Shown here: piece by piece, positions 27,401 to 35,620 of the stretch | Numbering within the stretch: the stretch's first letter is position 1 | How the letters are laid out: each line of letters opens with the position of its first letter | Assembly: GCA_035294245.1 (NCBI GenBank) | Contig: DATGLG010000057.1 | Location: forward strand, 94,198-158,197 | Source of the DNA: DATGLG01 sp035294245 | GTDB taxonomy: Bacteria; Pseudomonadota; Alphaproteobacteria; JACZXZ01 | Length of the DNA: 64,000 nt | Direction of reading: 5' to 3' | Position numbers and translations under genes: made by a program | Notes under the pieces: model-generated | Database searches by the model: none | What the model was told of the DNA's origin: nothing | Seen by the model: the letters and a program-made list of their open reading frames with translations, nothing else

Positions 27401-27668
27401 CCTCCTGGCTCGAGAGGGCGTATTCGTGGAGGAAGGCGTCGAGCCCGCCCTTGCCGACCCGCTGGCGCCGCACCTCGGCGACGAGCCCGCGCGCCCGCTC
27501 GGCGATACGGTCGAGCTGGTCGGCGGGAAGGGCCAGCTCGGCAAGCAGCCGCTCGACCACCTGCGTCTCATCGGCGCGATAGAGCCCGCCGATGGCGGCC
27601 CAGGCGGGTGAGGGCTTGGCCGGAGGCTGGGCGAAGACGAGGGCGGGTGTCGAGAGGTCGTTCGGCAT
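24492..27668 (-). CDS. putA: Bifunctional proline dehydrogenase / glutamate-semialdehyde dehydrogenase
   Basis: About 1058 residues, converting proline to glutamate with FAD then NAD. The proline dehydrogenase half has SALHPRYEF, GLAVQAYQKRA and RLVKGAYWDSEIKRAQERG (roughly residues 270-390). The aldehyde dehydrogenase half has FTGSTETARAIG, the glutamate in IAETGGQNAM and the nucleophilic cysteine in SAGQRCSALR. The N-terminus lacks the ribbon-helix-helix DNA-binding domain of enteric PutA, so it should be purely enzymatic (the shorter PutA type). The start at 27668 has AGAGG six bases upstream; a further ATG lies at 27695. It is followed with overlap by the DHOR cytochrome gene. No PutR regulator is seen. 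Confidence 0.95.
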   Translation of the reverse strand: MPNDLSTPALVFAQPPAKPSPAWAAIGGLYRADETQVVERLLAELALPADQLDRIAERARGLVAEVRRQRVGKGGLDAFLHEYALSSQEGVVLMCLAEALLRIPDAETADLLIRDKLRLADWEKHLGKSDSLFVNASTWALMLTGRVVKLGEFKEKDLSSLLGRLVARSGEPVIRQAMMQAMRIMGRQFVMGRTIEEALERARAEEPLGYRHSYDMLGEAARTAKDAERYLEAYDKAISALGKAAAGRGPIAAPGISIKLSALHPRYEFAQRARVLKELTPRLAALARHAKEVNIGVTVDAEEADRLELSLEVFAEISRDPSLAGWDGLGLAVQAYQKRATAVIDWLAELARRDKRRLMVRLVKGAYWDSEIKRAQERGLDGYPVFTRKAATDISYLACARRLLHGRDAFYPQFATHNAHTLSAILEFAGNNREFEFQRLHGMGEALYEQVVGKDRLNIPCRIYAPVGSHEDLLPYLVRRLLENGANTSFVNRIVDERAPIADIIADPIARMRKLPRKPHPRIALPRDIYLPERLNAKGIDLSDVTALEPLAREMERAANRGWRSGPIIGGVERAASAKPAYDPTDRRRRIGEVSDAGEADLGDALERAHSTFPLWDETPAAERAKRLERMADLLERDMAPLMALCTREGGKTLADGIAEVREAADFCRYYAHRARLDFGAALHLPGPTGERNELSLHGRGVVVCISPWNFPLAIFTGQIAAALAAGNAAIAKPAEQTPLIAAHAVRLFHEAGIPADALQLLPGPGETIGAKLVADPRVAGVVFTGSTETARAIGRALAARPGPIIPLIAETGGQNAMIVDSSALPEQVVQDVLASSFQSAGQRCSALRVLFVQEEIADKLLDMLAGAMAELRIGDPGLLTTDVGPVIDQDAKAMLEAHAERMTREGRLIYRTSLGADCAHGTFVAPAAFEIDRIARLEREVFGPILHVVRYRGDRLDAVIDAVNGTGYGLTLGVHSRVDSTIAHIARRARVGNAYVNRNMIGAVVGVQPFGGEGLSGTGPKAGGPHYLHRFAVERTLSVNTTAQGGNTALMSLQEED

Positions 27669-27694
27669 GGGAACCTCTGTTCCGTGGGCGGCCA

Positions 27695-27723
27695 TCTATA
27701 CTCCCACCCCTCCCGAATTGCCA
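27695..27723 (-). promoter_or_regulatory. Candidate promoter of putA
   Basis: TGGCAA (27718-27723), a 17-base spacer and TATAGA (27695-27700) read on the minus strand in the 97-base gap after the DUF1489 gene. The implied start would leave a leader of about 20 bases. The -35 is weak. Confidence 0.35.
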
Positions 27724-27765
27724 CTGGCCACCGGCCTTGCGGGAGCGGCCGCTTCGCCCTCGATC

Positions 27766-28203
27766 CTAAAGCAGGCCGAGCTCGCGCAGCTCGGCGGCGA
27801 GCTTGGGAGGCAGCTCGTCATCCCCCGGCGCCAAGGCCGGTCGGTCAGGGGGCGCTTCGGCGGGATCGAGATAGCGCCAGCCCTGAAAGGGCCGCCAGGG
27901 CACGAGCCGGGTCTTGACCAGCTTGCGGTCGAGCTCGATCGCGCAAGCCGCCTCGCCCTGGCTGTTGGTGACCGGCTTGAGGCCGATGATGCGCTGGCGC
28001 ACCCGCACATAGCCCTTGATCACCCAGTAGAGCGAGCCGCCGTCGAGGACGTCCTCGACCCGCTTCGGCATCATGCGGGTGACGTGCCGCAGCCGCGCCG
28101 TCCTGCTCGTCTGGCGCAGGGCGGCGAGGCGCTGCTTCTGCCATTTCGCGAGCTCCTCGACAGTGTCGACGCCGACGCAGAGCTTGATGATGTGAACAGT
28201 CAT
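27766..28203 (-). CDS. DUF1489 family protein
   Basis: A 145-residue protein of the alphaproteobacterial DUF1489 family: it opens with HIIKLCVGVDTVEELAKW and contains GSLYWVIKGYVRVRQRIIG in the middle. No function is known. Its ATG overlaps the stop of the biotin carboxylase gene as ATGA, so it is the last gene of the leucine/isovalerate operon, at least in translation. Whether it works in that pathway is unknown. Confidence 0.88.
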   Translation of the reverse strand: MTVHIIKLCVGVDTVEELAKWQKQRLAALRQTSRTARLRHVTRMMPKRVEDVLDGGSLYWVIKGYVRVRQRIIGLKPVTNSQGEAACAIELDRKLVKTRLVPWRPFQGWRYLDPAEAPPDRPALAPGDDELPPKLAAELRELGLL

Positions 28204-30215
28204 TGCTTCCGCTCGGCACCCGCGCGCTCGAAGGCGATCAGCTCGGCCCCTTCATTTACCTGCTCGCCCGGCCCGTAATTCACCTTCTCGACGCGCCCAT
28301 CGGCCGGGGCGGTGATCGTGTGCTCCATCTTCATCGCCTCGAGGACGAGAAGCGGCGTCCCGCGCTTAACGATGGTCCCCGCCGCGACGAGGACCTGGAT
28401 GACCTTGCCGGGCATGGGTGCTGCCAGAGTGCCGGCATCCGCCTCGAGCGCGGCCGCGGCGGCGAGCGGATCGAGGAGCTGCAGCCGGTAGGTTTCGCCG
28501 GCAAGGAAGAGCGTTATCTCGCCGCCATCCCGCGCGATGCTCGCCTTGAGTCGCTCGCTCCCGAGCGTCGCCACGAGGGCGCCCGCCTCATCCAGCTCGC
28601 CGTGAACGGCGAGAGCGCCGCCCGGCAAGTCGACGAGATAGCCGTCGGGCCGATAATGCACCGTCACCGCGACCTCGCGCCCGCCATCTTGAAAGCGAAG
28701 AACGTGATGATTGTCCCCGTTCATGCGCCAGCCATCTGCAAGCGCCCAGGGGGAATGGGGATCGCTCGAAGCCAAGGCTGCCGCGCGGGCCTGCCGGGCG
28801 CGATCGAGAAAGACGGCCAAGGCGGCGATCGCCAAAACCCGCGCCGGAGCCGGTGCCGCCGGCGGCATCAGCCTGTCCTGATGACGGGCGATAAAGCCGG
28901 TGTCGAGCTCGGCCGCGGCGAAGGCCGGATGCGCGGCCAGCCTGGCGAGGAAGCCGATATTCGTGACAACCCCGGCGACCTCGCAAGCCCCCAGCGCCGC
29001 GACGAGACGCTTGCGCGCGATCTCCCGGTCCTCGCCCCAGACGATGAGCTTGGCAATCATCGGATCGTAATGGATGGTGACCTCGCCACCCTCGACCACG
29101 CCGGTATCGACGCGCAGATGCGGACTCTCGGGCGGAAAGCGGAGATGGCGCAGCCGCCCCGTCGCAGGCAGGAAGTTTCGACTCGGATCCTCGGCATAGA
29201 GCCGCGCCTCGAAGGCGTGGCCGGAGATTGCCAACTGCTCCTGCCGCAGCGGCAAGGGCTCGCCCGCGGCGACCCGGAGCTGCCATTCCACCAGGTCCTG
29301 ACCGGTGATCATCTCGGTCACCGGATGCTCGACCTGGAGCCGGGTGTTCATCTCCATGAAGTAGAAGACGCCCTTCTCGTCGGCGATGAACTCGACGGTG
29401 CCGGCGCCGCGATAGCCGATGGCCCGCGCCGCCGCCACGGCAGCGGCACCCATCTCCGCGCGCCGCTCGGGGGTCATGCCCGGCGCCGGGGCCTCCTCGA
29501 TCACCTTCTGATGGCGGCGCTGGATCGAGCAGTCGCGCTCGAAGAGATGCAGCGCATTCCCGTGGCCGTCGGCGAAGACCTGGATCTCGATATGGCGCGG
29601 GCGGGTGAGATACTTCTCGATAAGCACGCGATCGTCGCCGAAGGCCGCTGCCGCCTCGCGCCTGGCCGAGGCCAGCGCCGCCGCCAGATCGCCTTCGGAG
29701 TCGACGACGCGCATTCCCTTGCCGCCGCCGCCCGCCGACGCCTTGATCAGCACCGGATAGCCGATCGTCTTCGCCGCGACGCGCAGCGTCTCCACATCCT
29801 GCTCGGCGCCGTGATAGCCCGGGACGACGGGGACTCGCGCCTCGGTCATGAGGCGTTTCGCCTCGCTCTTCGAGCCCATGGCCCGGATCGCCGCAGGCGG
29901 CGGGCCGATAAAGACGATGCCGGCCGCCTCACACGCCTCGGCGAAGGCGGCGTTCTCGGAGAGGAAGCCGTAGCCGGGATGGATGGCCTGGGCGCCGGTC
30001 GCGCGCGCCGCCGCCAGGATCACCTCGATCTTGAGATAGCTCTCGCGTGCAGGCGCGGGGCCGATGAGCCGCGCCTCGTCGGCGAGCGCCACATGGCGCG
30101 CCGCGGCATCCGCCTCGGAATAAACGGCGATCGTGCGAATGCCGAGCCGGTGCGCGGTGCGCATGACGCGGCAGGCGATCTCTCCCCGGTTGGCGATCAG
30201 GATCTTGTCGAACAT
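28200..30215 (-). CDS. mccA: Methylcrotonyl-CoA carboxylase, biotin-bearing alpha subunit
   Basis: A 671-residue subunit with biotin carboxylase and biotin carrier domains. The N-terminal KILIANRGEIACRVMRTAHR, the ATP-grasp glycine loop SAGGGGKGMR, the DCSIQRRHQKVIEEAPAP stretch and MNTRLQVEHPVTE are complete, and the biotinylated lysine is Lys629 in EAMKMEH. With the adjacent carboxyltransferase gene it would carboxylate 3-methylcrotonyl-CoA, the leucine intermediate made by the isovaleryl-CoA dehydrogenase encoded in the same operon. Specificity rests on context; geranyl-CoA carboxylase is the main alternative. It begins 15 bases after mccB. Confidence 0.88.
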   Translation of the reverse strand: MFDKILIANRGEIACRVMRTAHRLGIRTIAVYSEADAAARHVALADEARLIGPAPARESYLKIEVILAAARATGAQAIHPGYGFLSENAAFAEACEAAGIVFIGPPPAAIRAMGSKSEAKRLMTEARVPVVPGYHGAEQDVETLRVAAKTIGYPVLIKASAGGGGKGMRVVDSEGDLAAALASARREAAAAFGDDRVLIEKYLTRPRHIEIQVFADGHGNALHLFERDCSIQRRHQKVIEEAPAPGMTPERRAEMGAAAVAAARAIGYRGAGTVEFIADEKGVFYFMEMNTRLQVEHPVTEMITGQDLVEWQLRVAAGEPLPLRQEQLAISGHAFEARLYAEDPSRNFLPATGRLRHLRFPPESPHLRVDTGVVEGGEVTIHYDPMIAKLIVWGEDREIARKRLVAALGACEVAGVVTNIGFLARLAAHPAFAAAELDTGFIARHQDRLMPPAAPAPARVLAIAALAVFLDRARQARAAALASSDPHSPWALADGWRMNGDNHHVLRFQDGGREVAVTVHYRPDGYLVDLPGGALAVHGELDEAGALVATLGSERLKASIARDGGEITLFLAGETYRLQLLDPLAAAAALEADAGTLAAPMPGKVIQVLVAAGTIVKRGTPLLVLEAMKMEHTITAPADGRVEKVNYGPGEQVNEGAELIAFERAGAERKQ

Positions 30216-30230
30216 GCGCCGCCCGCCCGC

Positions 30231-31838
30231 CTACATCCGGAATACGCCGAAGCGGGTCTCTTCGATCGGCGCGTTGAGCGCCGCCGAGATCGCGAGCCCG
30301 AGCACGCGCCGCGTATCCTTGGGGTCGATGACGCCGTCGTCCCAAAGCCGCGCGCTCGCGTAGTAAGGATGGCCTTGGACCTCGTATTGCGCGCGGATGG
30401 GTCGCTTGAACGCCTCCTCCTCCTCCTGGCTCCAGCGCCCGCCCTTGGCCTCGATATTGTCGCGCCGCACCGTCGCGAGCACGCTGGCCGCCTGCTCGCC
30501 CCCCATCACGGAGATGCGGGCATTGGGCCACATCCAGAGGAAGCGGGGCCCATAGCCGCGGCCGCACATGGCGTAGTTGCCGGCCCCGAAGCTGCCGCCG
30601 ATGATGACGGTGAATTTGGGCACGCGCGCGCAGGAGACGGCGGTGACCATCTTGGCGCCATCGCGGGCGATGCCGCCGGCCTCGTATTTCCGTCCCACCA
30701 TGAAGCCGGTGATGTTCTGGAGGAAGACGAGCGGGATGCCGCGCTGGCTGCAAAGCTCGATGAAGTGCGCCGCCTTGAGCGCCGATTCCGAGAAGAGGAT
30801 GCCGTTATTCGCGACGATGCCGATGGGATAGCCGTGAAGATGCGCAAAGCCGCAGACGATCGTGGTGCCGTAGAGCTGCTTGAACTCGTCGAATTCGCTG
30901 CCGTCGACAAGCCGTGCCAGGATCTCGCGCACGTCGTAGGGCTTGCGCACATCCGCGGGGACGATCCCGTAGATCTCCGCAGGATCGTGGCGCGGCGGCC
31001 TCGGCTCGCGCAGCGGCAGCGGCGCCGGCTTGCGCTCGTTGAGATTGGCGACGATGCGCCGGGCGATCGCGAGCGCATGGAGATCGTTCTGCGCGTAATG
31101 ATCCACGACACCAGAGATGCGCGCATGGACATCGGCGCCGCCGAGCTCCTCCGCGCTCACGACCTCGCCCGTCGCCGCCTTGACCAAGGGCGGGCCACCC
31201 AGGAAGACGGTGCCCTGGCCGCGCACGATCACCGCCTCGTCGGACATGGCAGGCACATAGGCGCCGCCCGCCGTGCAGGAGCCCATCACGACGGCAATCT
31301 GGGGAATGCCCGCCGCGGAGAGCGTGGCCTGGTTGTAGAAGATGCGGCCGAAATGATCGCGGTCGGGAAAGACCTCGTCCCAAGTCGGCAGGTTGGCGCC
31401 GCCGGAGTCGACGAGATAGAGGCAAGGCAGACGGTTCTCGCGCGCGATCTCCTGGGCGCGCACATGCTTCTTCACGGTCATGGGGAAATAGGTCCCGCCT
31501 TTGACCGTCGCGTCGTTGGCGACGACGAGGCACTCCCGCTCGGCGATACGGCCGATGCCCGTGATGATCCCCGCGGCGGGCACCTCGCCGCCATACATGC
31601 CGTAAGCCGCGAGCTGTGACAGCTCGAGAAATGGCGACCCGACGTCGAGAAGGGCCCGCACGCGGTCGCGCGGCAGCAGCTTGCCGCGGGCGAGGTGCCG
31701 CTGCCGTGCTGCCTCCCCGCCCCCGATCCGGATCGCCGCGACCTTCTCGCGCAAGTCCTCGACCGCGGCGCGCATGGCTTCGGCGTTCCGGCGCGCCTCG
31801 TCCGAGCGCAAATCGAAAGCGGATTTGAGCACTGCCAC
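30231..31838 (-). CDS. mccB: Methylcrotonyl-CoA carboxylase, carboxyltransferase beta subunit, GTG start
   Basis: A 535-residue carboxyltransferase. Features of the MCC beta type include YGMYGGEVPAAGIITGIG near the start, GGTYFPMTVKKHVRAQEIA, LVDSGGANLP and VMGSCTAGGAYVPAMSDE (acyl-CoA and biotin sites). I prefer a GTG at 31838, one base after the TGA of the preceding acyl-CoA dehydrogenase gene and eight bases after AGGGG; an upstream GTG at 31856 is also in frame. It works with MccA to make 3-methylglutaconyl-CoA. The next two leucine enzymes (hydratase and HMG-CoA lyase) are not in the window. Confidence 0.9.
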   Translation of the reverse strand: MAVLKSAFDLRSDEARRNAEAMRAAVEDLREKVAAIRIGGGEAARQRHLARGKLLPRDRVRALLDVGSPFLELSQLAAYGMYGGEVPAAGIITGIGRIAERECLVVANDATVKGGTYFPMTVKKHVRAQEIARENRLPCLYLVDSGGANLPTWDEVFPDRDHFGRIFYNQATLSAAGIPQIAVVMGSCTAGGAYVPAMSDEAVIVRGQGTVFLGGPPLVKAATGEVVSAEELGGADVHARISGVVDHYAQNDLHALAIARRIVANLNERKPAPLPLREPRPPRHDPAEIYGIVPADVRKPYDVREILARLVDGSEFDEFKQLYGTTIVCGFAHLHGYPIGIVANNGILFSESALKAAHFIELCSQRGIPLVFLQNITGFMVGRKYEAGGIARDGAKMVTAVSCARVPKFTVIIGGSFGAGNYAMCGRGYGPRFLWMWPNARISVMGGEQAASVLATVRRDNIEAKGGRWSQEEEEAFKRPIRAQYEVQGHPYYASARLWDDGVIDPKDTRRVLGLAISAALNAPIEETRFGVFRM

Positions 31839-31839
31839 G

Positions 31840-32985
31840 TCAGAGGCCCCTGTCACGGGCGACGATGTCGCGCGCGATCACCATGCGCTGCACGTCGCTC
31901 GTGCCCTCGTAGATCTTGCACACCCGCACGTCGCGATAGATGCGCTCCACCGGGAAGTCCGCGAGATAGCCGTAGCCGGCGTGAATCTGGATGGCGTCCG
32001 AGGCGACGCGCTCGGCCATCTCGCTCGCGAACAGCTTCGCCATGCTGGCTTCCTTGAGGCAGGACAAGCCGGCGTCCCGCAGCTCGGCCGCGCGGAGGAC
32101 CAGCCCCCGCGCCGCCTCGATCGCGGTTGCCATATCGGCGAGGCGGAAAGCCACCGCCTGATGCTCCACGATCGGCCGGCCGAAGGTCTCCCGCGTCTTG
32201 GCATAGGCGAGCGCGTGCTCATAGGCGGCGCGCGCCATGCCGAGGGCCTGGGCGGCGATGCCGATGCGCCCGCCCTCGAGATTGGCAAGGGCGATCTTGT
32301 AGCCCTCGCCCTCCGGTCCGAGCAGGAGATCGGGGGTGACCCGGCACTCGTCGAAGACGATCTGGCAGGTATCCGAGGCGCGCTGCCCCAGCTTCGCCTC
32401 CTTGCGCGCGACCGTGTAGCCCGGTGTCGCCGTCGGAACGATGAAGGCGGAGATGCCCTTCTTGCCGCGCGCCGGATCGGTCACGGCGAAGACGATGGCC
32501 ACATCCGCCGTGCTGCCGCTGGTGATGAACTGCTTGGTGCCGCTCAGCACGTAGTGGTTGCCGTCTTTTCGCGCCCGCGTCTTGATCGCCGCGGCGTCGG
32601 AGCCGGCCTGCGGCTCGGTCAGGCAGAAGGCGGCCAGCATCTCCCCGGCGGCCATGGGGCGCAGGAAGCGCGCCTTCTGCTCGCGGGAGCCGAAGCGGTA
32701 GATCGGCATCACGCCGACTGAGTTGTGCACGCTCATGACCGTGGAGACGGCGCCGTCCCCGGCGGCGATCTCCTCGATCGCGAGCGCATAGGCGACATGA
32801 TCGGCGCCGGCGCCGCCCCACTCCTCCGGCAGCAGCATGCCCATGAAGCCCAGCCGTCCCATCTCGCCGATGAGCGCGCGCGGGAATTGTCCGTCCCGGT
32901 CCCGCTCGGCGGCCAAGGGCGCCAGGCGCTCACGGGCGAAGGCGCGCGCCGTGTCCCGGATCATGACTTGCGCCTCGCTCAGCAT
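31840..32985 (-). CDS. Acyl-CoA dehydrogenase, short-chain type
   Basis: A 381-residue FAD enzyme oxidising an acyl-CoA to the 2-enoyl-CoA. It has LTEPQAGSDA, SGTKQFITSG and the C-terminal KIYEGTSDVQRM, where the glutamate is the catalytic base at the usual butyryl-CoA dehydrogenase position. That distinguishes it from the isovaleryl-CoA dehydrogenase encoded further upstream in the operon. The start at 32985 gives the normal family length; a further start at 33081 would add 32 unrelated residues. Electrons would go to ETF. In a branched-chain operon it may act on isobutyryl- or 2-methylbutyryl-CoA, which is inference. Confidence 0.88.
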   Translation of the reverse strand: MLSEAQVMIRDTARAFARERLAPLAAERDRDGQFPRALIGEMGRLGFMGMLLPEEWGGAGADHVAYALAIEEIAAGDGAVSTVMSVHNSVGVMPIYRFGSREQKARFLRPMAAGEMLAAFCLTEPQAGSDAAAIKTRARKDGNHYVLSGTKQFITSGSTADVAIVFAVTDPARGKKGISAFIVPTATPGYTVARKEAKLGQRASDTCQIVFDECRVTPDLLLGPEGEGYKIALANLEGGRIGIAAQALGMARAAYEHALAYAKTRETFGRPIVEHQAVAFRLADMATAIEAARGLVLRAAELRDAGLSCLKEASMAKLFASEMAERVASDAIQIHAGYGYLADFPVERIYRDVRVCKIYEGTSDVQRMVIARDIVARDRGL

Positions 32986-33037
32986 CGCGACGTCACGTTC
33001 CCGTCGATCTTGCCGCGCGGCTTGCAGTCGGCCTTGC

Positions 33038-33718
33038 TCACCACGGCACCTCGTTGCCCTCGTGATCGAGGAAGCGGCCATTGTCCTTCGGTCCCAGCCC
33101 CTCGATCACCTTGCGCATATGGCCGACGCTGGTCTTCACGTCGAGCGTGCCGCCGGGGCCGCCCATATCGGTCCGGACCCAGCCCGGATGGAGGACGACG
33201 CAGGCGATGCCCTGCGCCGCGAGCTCGAAGGAGAGGCTGCGGACGCCGGCGTTCAGGGCCGCCTTGCTCATGCGGTAGGGCTGGGCGCCGCCGGCGCTGC
33301 GGGCGATCGAGCCCATCTGGCTGGTGATGAAGATCATGAGCTTCTTCTCGCTTCGCGCCACGTTCTCCGCAAGGGCATCGGCGATCCGCAACGGCGCGAT
33401 CGAGTTAACGTGGAAGGTGTCGAGCCAGTCGTCGTCGTCGAGGGCGGCGATCGAGGAGTCGCGCGGGCCGTAGATGCCGGCATTGTTGAGGAGGATGTCC
33501 AGGGGCTCCTGGCCGAGCGCGCTCTTGAGCGTCGCGATCTGCGGAACCGAGCGCACGTCAAGGCGATGGGGGACGATATTGCCCTTGAGCTTGGCGAGCG
33601 CCGGGGCTTGCTCGGGATCGCGGCAGGCGGCGTGGACCTTCCAGCCGGCGGCCGCATACTCGCGGGCGAATTCCAGGCCGAGCCCACGGCTCGCGCCGGT
33701 GATGAGTATGCTCGGCAT
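33038..33718 (-). CDS. SDR family oxidoreductase, C-factor-like
   Basis: A 226-residue short-chain dehydrogenase/reductase with TGASRGLG at residues 7-14, LLNNAG near 75 and the catalytic YRMSK. The length and the VLHPGWVRTDMGG ending resemble CsgA/C-factor-like SDRs. The start at 33718 has AAGGAAG five bases upstream. The neighbours, 17 and 52 bases away on the same strand, place it inside the leucine/isovalerate operon. The substrate is unknown; a 3-hydroxyacyl-CoA is conceivable but not shown. Confidence 0.85.
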   Translation of the reverse strand: MPSILITGASRGLGLEFAREYAAAGWKVHAACRDPEQAPALAKLKGNIVPHRLDVRSVPQIATLKSALGQEPLDILLNNAGIYGPRDSSIAALDDDDWLDTFHVNSIAPLRIADALAENVARSEKKLMIFITSQMGSIARSAGGAQPYRMSKAALNAGVRSLSFELAAQGIACVVLHPGWVRTDMGGPGGTLDVKTSVGHMRKVIEGLGPKDNGRFLDHEGNEVPW

Positions 33719-33735
33719 CGTCGCTTCCTTTCGTC

Positions 33736-34341
33736 TTAGGAGAGGATTTCGAAATGGGCGTCCGTCGGCCGGCACGCCACCCCGTTGATGGGAACGATGT
33801 CCTGGGGACAGGCCGAGAAGGCGACGACACAATCCATCTCGGCGCGGAAGGCGATCGCATCGCCGGGCTTCGAGACGGCCGGCTCGAAGCTGAGCGTGCC
33901 GTCGGCTGCGACGGGAATGTTCATGAAGAGATTGAGGGGGCTCGGCGTCTCGGGTGGGGCGATGCCCAGCTCGGCGAGGGCCGCGGCCAGGTTGTCGGTG
34001 CAGTTGTCGTGGTAATCCTTGCAGCCGAGCTGCTCGTAGCGATAGCGGTCGCAGGCGGCGATCACCGTGTCGTGGATGCCCGGCGAGGTGTCCTCGACGA
34101 TCGTGAGGATCGGCCGTCGGCGATTGGTGCGCAGGGCGTCGCCGACCTTGGGAAAGAGGCGCAGCAGCGCCGTGTGGGTATGCTCCATCGACATGAACTC
34201 GCGCGGATCCGCGAGGCTGAAGGCCCAGCTGTCGACGACCTGGCTGCCATGGGTGTTGACGACCCGGACCCGCTGGCCCTGCTTCACGACGGCCGCCTTG
34301 CCCTTCCGCGCCGGAATAGTGATGAGTCCGCTCCCTGCCAT
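33736..34341 (-). CDS. DUF1989 (urea carboxylase-associated) family protein
   Basis: A 201-residue protein of DUF1989, the family often annotated as urea carboxylase-associated. It carries QVVDSWAF, EFMSMEHT and YHDNCTDNLAAAL, with a set of conserved His, Cys and Asp residues that look like a metal site. Its function in urea or amine metabolism elsewhere is unclear. An ATG at 34341 is preceded by GAGGGG; a GTG at 34350 is the alternative. It lies between the isovaleryl-CoA dehydrogenase and SDR genes; no urea carboxylase or allophanate hydrolase gene is nearby, so its placement here is unusual. Confidence 0.82.
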   Translation of the reverse strand: MAGSGLITIPARKGKAAVVKQGQRVRVVNTHGSQVVDSWAFSLADPREFMSMEHTHTALLRLFPKVGDALRTNRRRPILTIVEDTSPGIHDTVIAACDRYRYEQLGCKDYHDNCTDNLAAALAELGIAPPETPSPLNLFMNIPVAADGTLSFEPAVSKPGDAIAFRAEMDCVVAFSACPQDIVPINGVACRPTDAHFEILS

Positions 34342-34368
34342 CTGTCGCACCCCTCGCCCGTCAAAATC

Positions 34369-35541
34369 TCAGGCCGATCCCTCGAAGAGCTCCCTCCCGA
34401 TGAGCCAGCGGCGGATCTCGGAGGTCCCGGCGCCGATCTCGTAAAGCTTGGCGTCGCGCAAAAGCCGGCCCGTCGGATAATCGTTGATATAGCCGTTGCC
34501 GCCAAGGAGCTGAATGGCGTCGAGCGCCACCTGGGTCGCCTTCTCGGCCGCGTAGAGGATGGCCCCTGCCGCGTCCTTGCGCGTCGTCTGGCCCCGGTCG
34601 CAGGCCTTGGCGACGGCATAGACATAGGCCTTGCAGGCGTTCATGGTCGTATACATGTCCGCGAGCTTGCCCTGGACGAGCTGGAAGGCGCCGATCGGCT
34701 GACCGAACTGGGTCCGCTCGTGGACATAGGGCATCACCACATCCATGCAGGCCTGCATAATGCCGAGGGGACCGGCGGCAAGCACCGCGCGCTCGTAATC
34801 GAGACCGCTCATCAGCACGTTGACGCCCTTGCCGGGTGCGCCGAGGACGTTCTCGGCGGGAACCTCGCAATCCTGGAACACGAGCTCGCAGGTATCGGAG
34901 CCGCGCATTCCGAGCTTGTCGAGCTTCTGGTGGGTGGAGAAGCCCTTGAAGCCCTTCTCGACGAGGAAGGCCGTAATGCCCCGCGGCCCGGCCTGCGGGT
35001 CGGTCTTGGCATAGACGACGAGGGTGTCGGCGACGGGACCGTTGGTGATCCACATCTTGTTGCCGTTCAGCACGTAGCGGTCGCCCTTCCTCTCCGCGCG
35101 CAATTTCATCCCCACCACGTCCGAGCCGGCACCGGGCTCGCTCATGGCAAGGGCGCCCACATGCTCGCCCGAGATCAGCTTGGGCAGATAGCGGCGTTTC
35201 TGCTCGGGCGTGCCGTTGCGGCGAATCTGATTCACGCAGAGGTTGGAATGGGCGCCGTAGGAGAGCCCGACCGAGGCGGAGGCGCGGCTGATCTCCTCCA
35301 TGGCGACGCAATGCTCGAGATAGCCCATGCCGGACCCGCCGAACTCCTCCTCGACCGTGATGCCGAGCAGGCCGAGGCGGCCCAGCTCGGGCCAAAGGGC
35401 GCGTGGGAAGAGGTTGCTGCGGTCGATCTCCGCGGCGCGCGGCGCGATCTGATCTGCGGCAAAGCTGCGCACGGTCTCGCGCAGCATCTCGACGGTCTCG
35501 CCGAGGCCGAAATCGAAGCTCGCGGCCTGGTTGGGGATCAT
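34369..35541 (-). CDS. ivd: Isovaleryl-CoA dehydrogenase
   Basis: A 390-residue FAD enzyme of leucine degradation, converting isovaleryl-CoA to 3-methylcrotonyl-CoA. The special IVD feature is present: the catalytic glutamate lies in LDYERAVLAAG (Glu250), while the usual base position near the C-terminus is glycine (YEIGAGTSEIRR). FAD and substrate motifs MSEPGAGSDVVGMK and WITNGPVADTLVVYAK are also there. The start at 35541 has GGGAGG. It follows the thioesterase gene by 79 bases and precedes the DUF1989 gene by 27. Confidence 0.95.
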   Translation of the reverse strand: MIPNQAASFDFGLGETVEMLRETVRSFAADQIAPRAAEIDRSNLFPRALWPELGRLGLLGITVEEEFGGSGMGYLEHCVAMEEISRASASVGLSYGAHSNLCVNQIRRNGTPEQKRRYLPKLISGEHVGALAMSEPGAGSDVVGMKLRAERKGDRYVLNGNKMWITNGPVADTLVVYAKTDPQAGPRGITAFLVEKGFKGFSTHQKLDKLGMRGSDTCELVFQDCEVPAENVLGAPGKGVNVLMSGLDYERAVLAAGPLGIMQACMDVVMPYVHERTQFGQPIGAFQLVQGKLADMYTTMNACKAYVYAVAKACDRGQTTRKDAAGAILYAAEKATQVALDAIQLLGGNGYINDYPTGRLLRDAKLYEIGAGTSEIRRWLIGRELFEGSA

Positions 35542-35620
35542 GGGGGCCTCCCAGGAAGATGTTAGGGACTCTAGCGGGAACCGGCCGCCCTGCGAAGGGC
35601 GGTGTTGCCGGGCGCGGGTC

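Noticed and set aside
28203..31619. Open reading frame of over 1100 codons on the plus strand opposite mccA and mccB
   Set aside because: It lies wholly antisense to two genes with complete family motifs. Long antisense frames are expected in very GC-rich codon-biased DNA, and its translation shows no recognisable domain.
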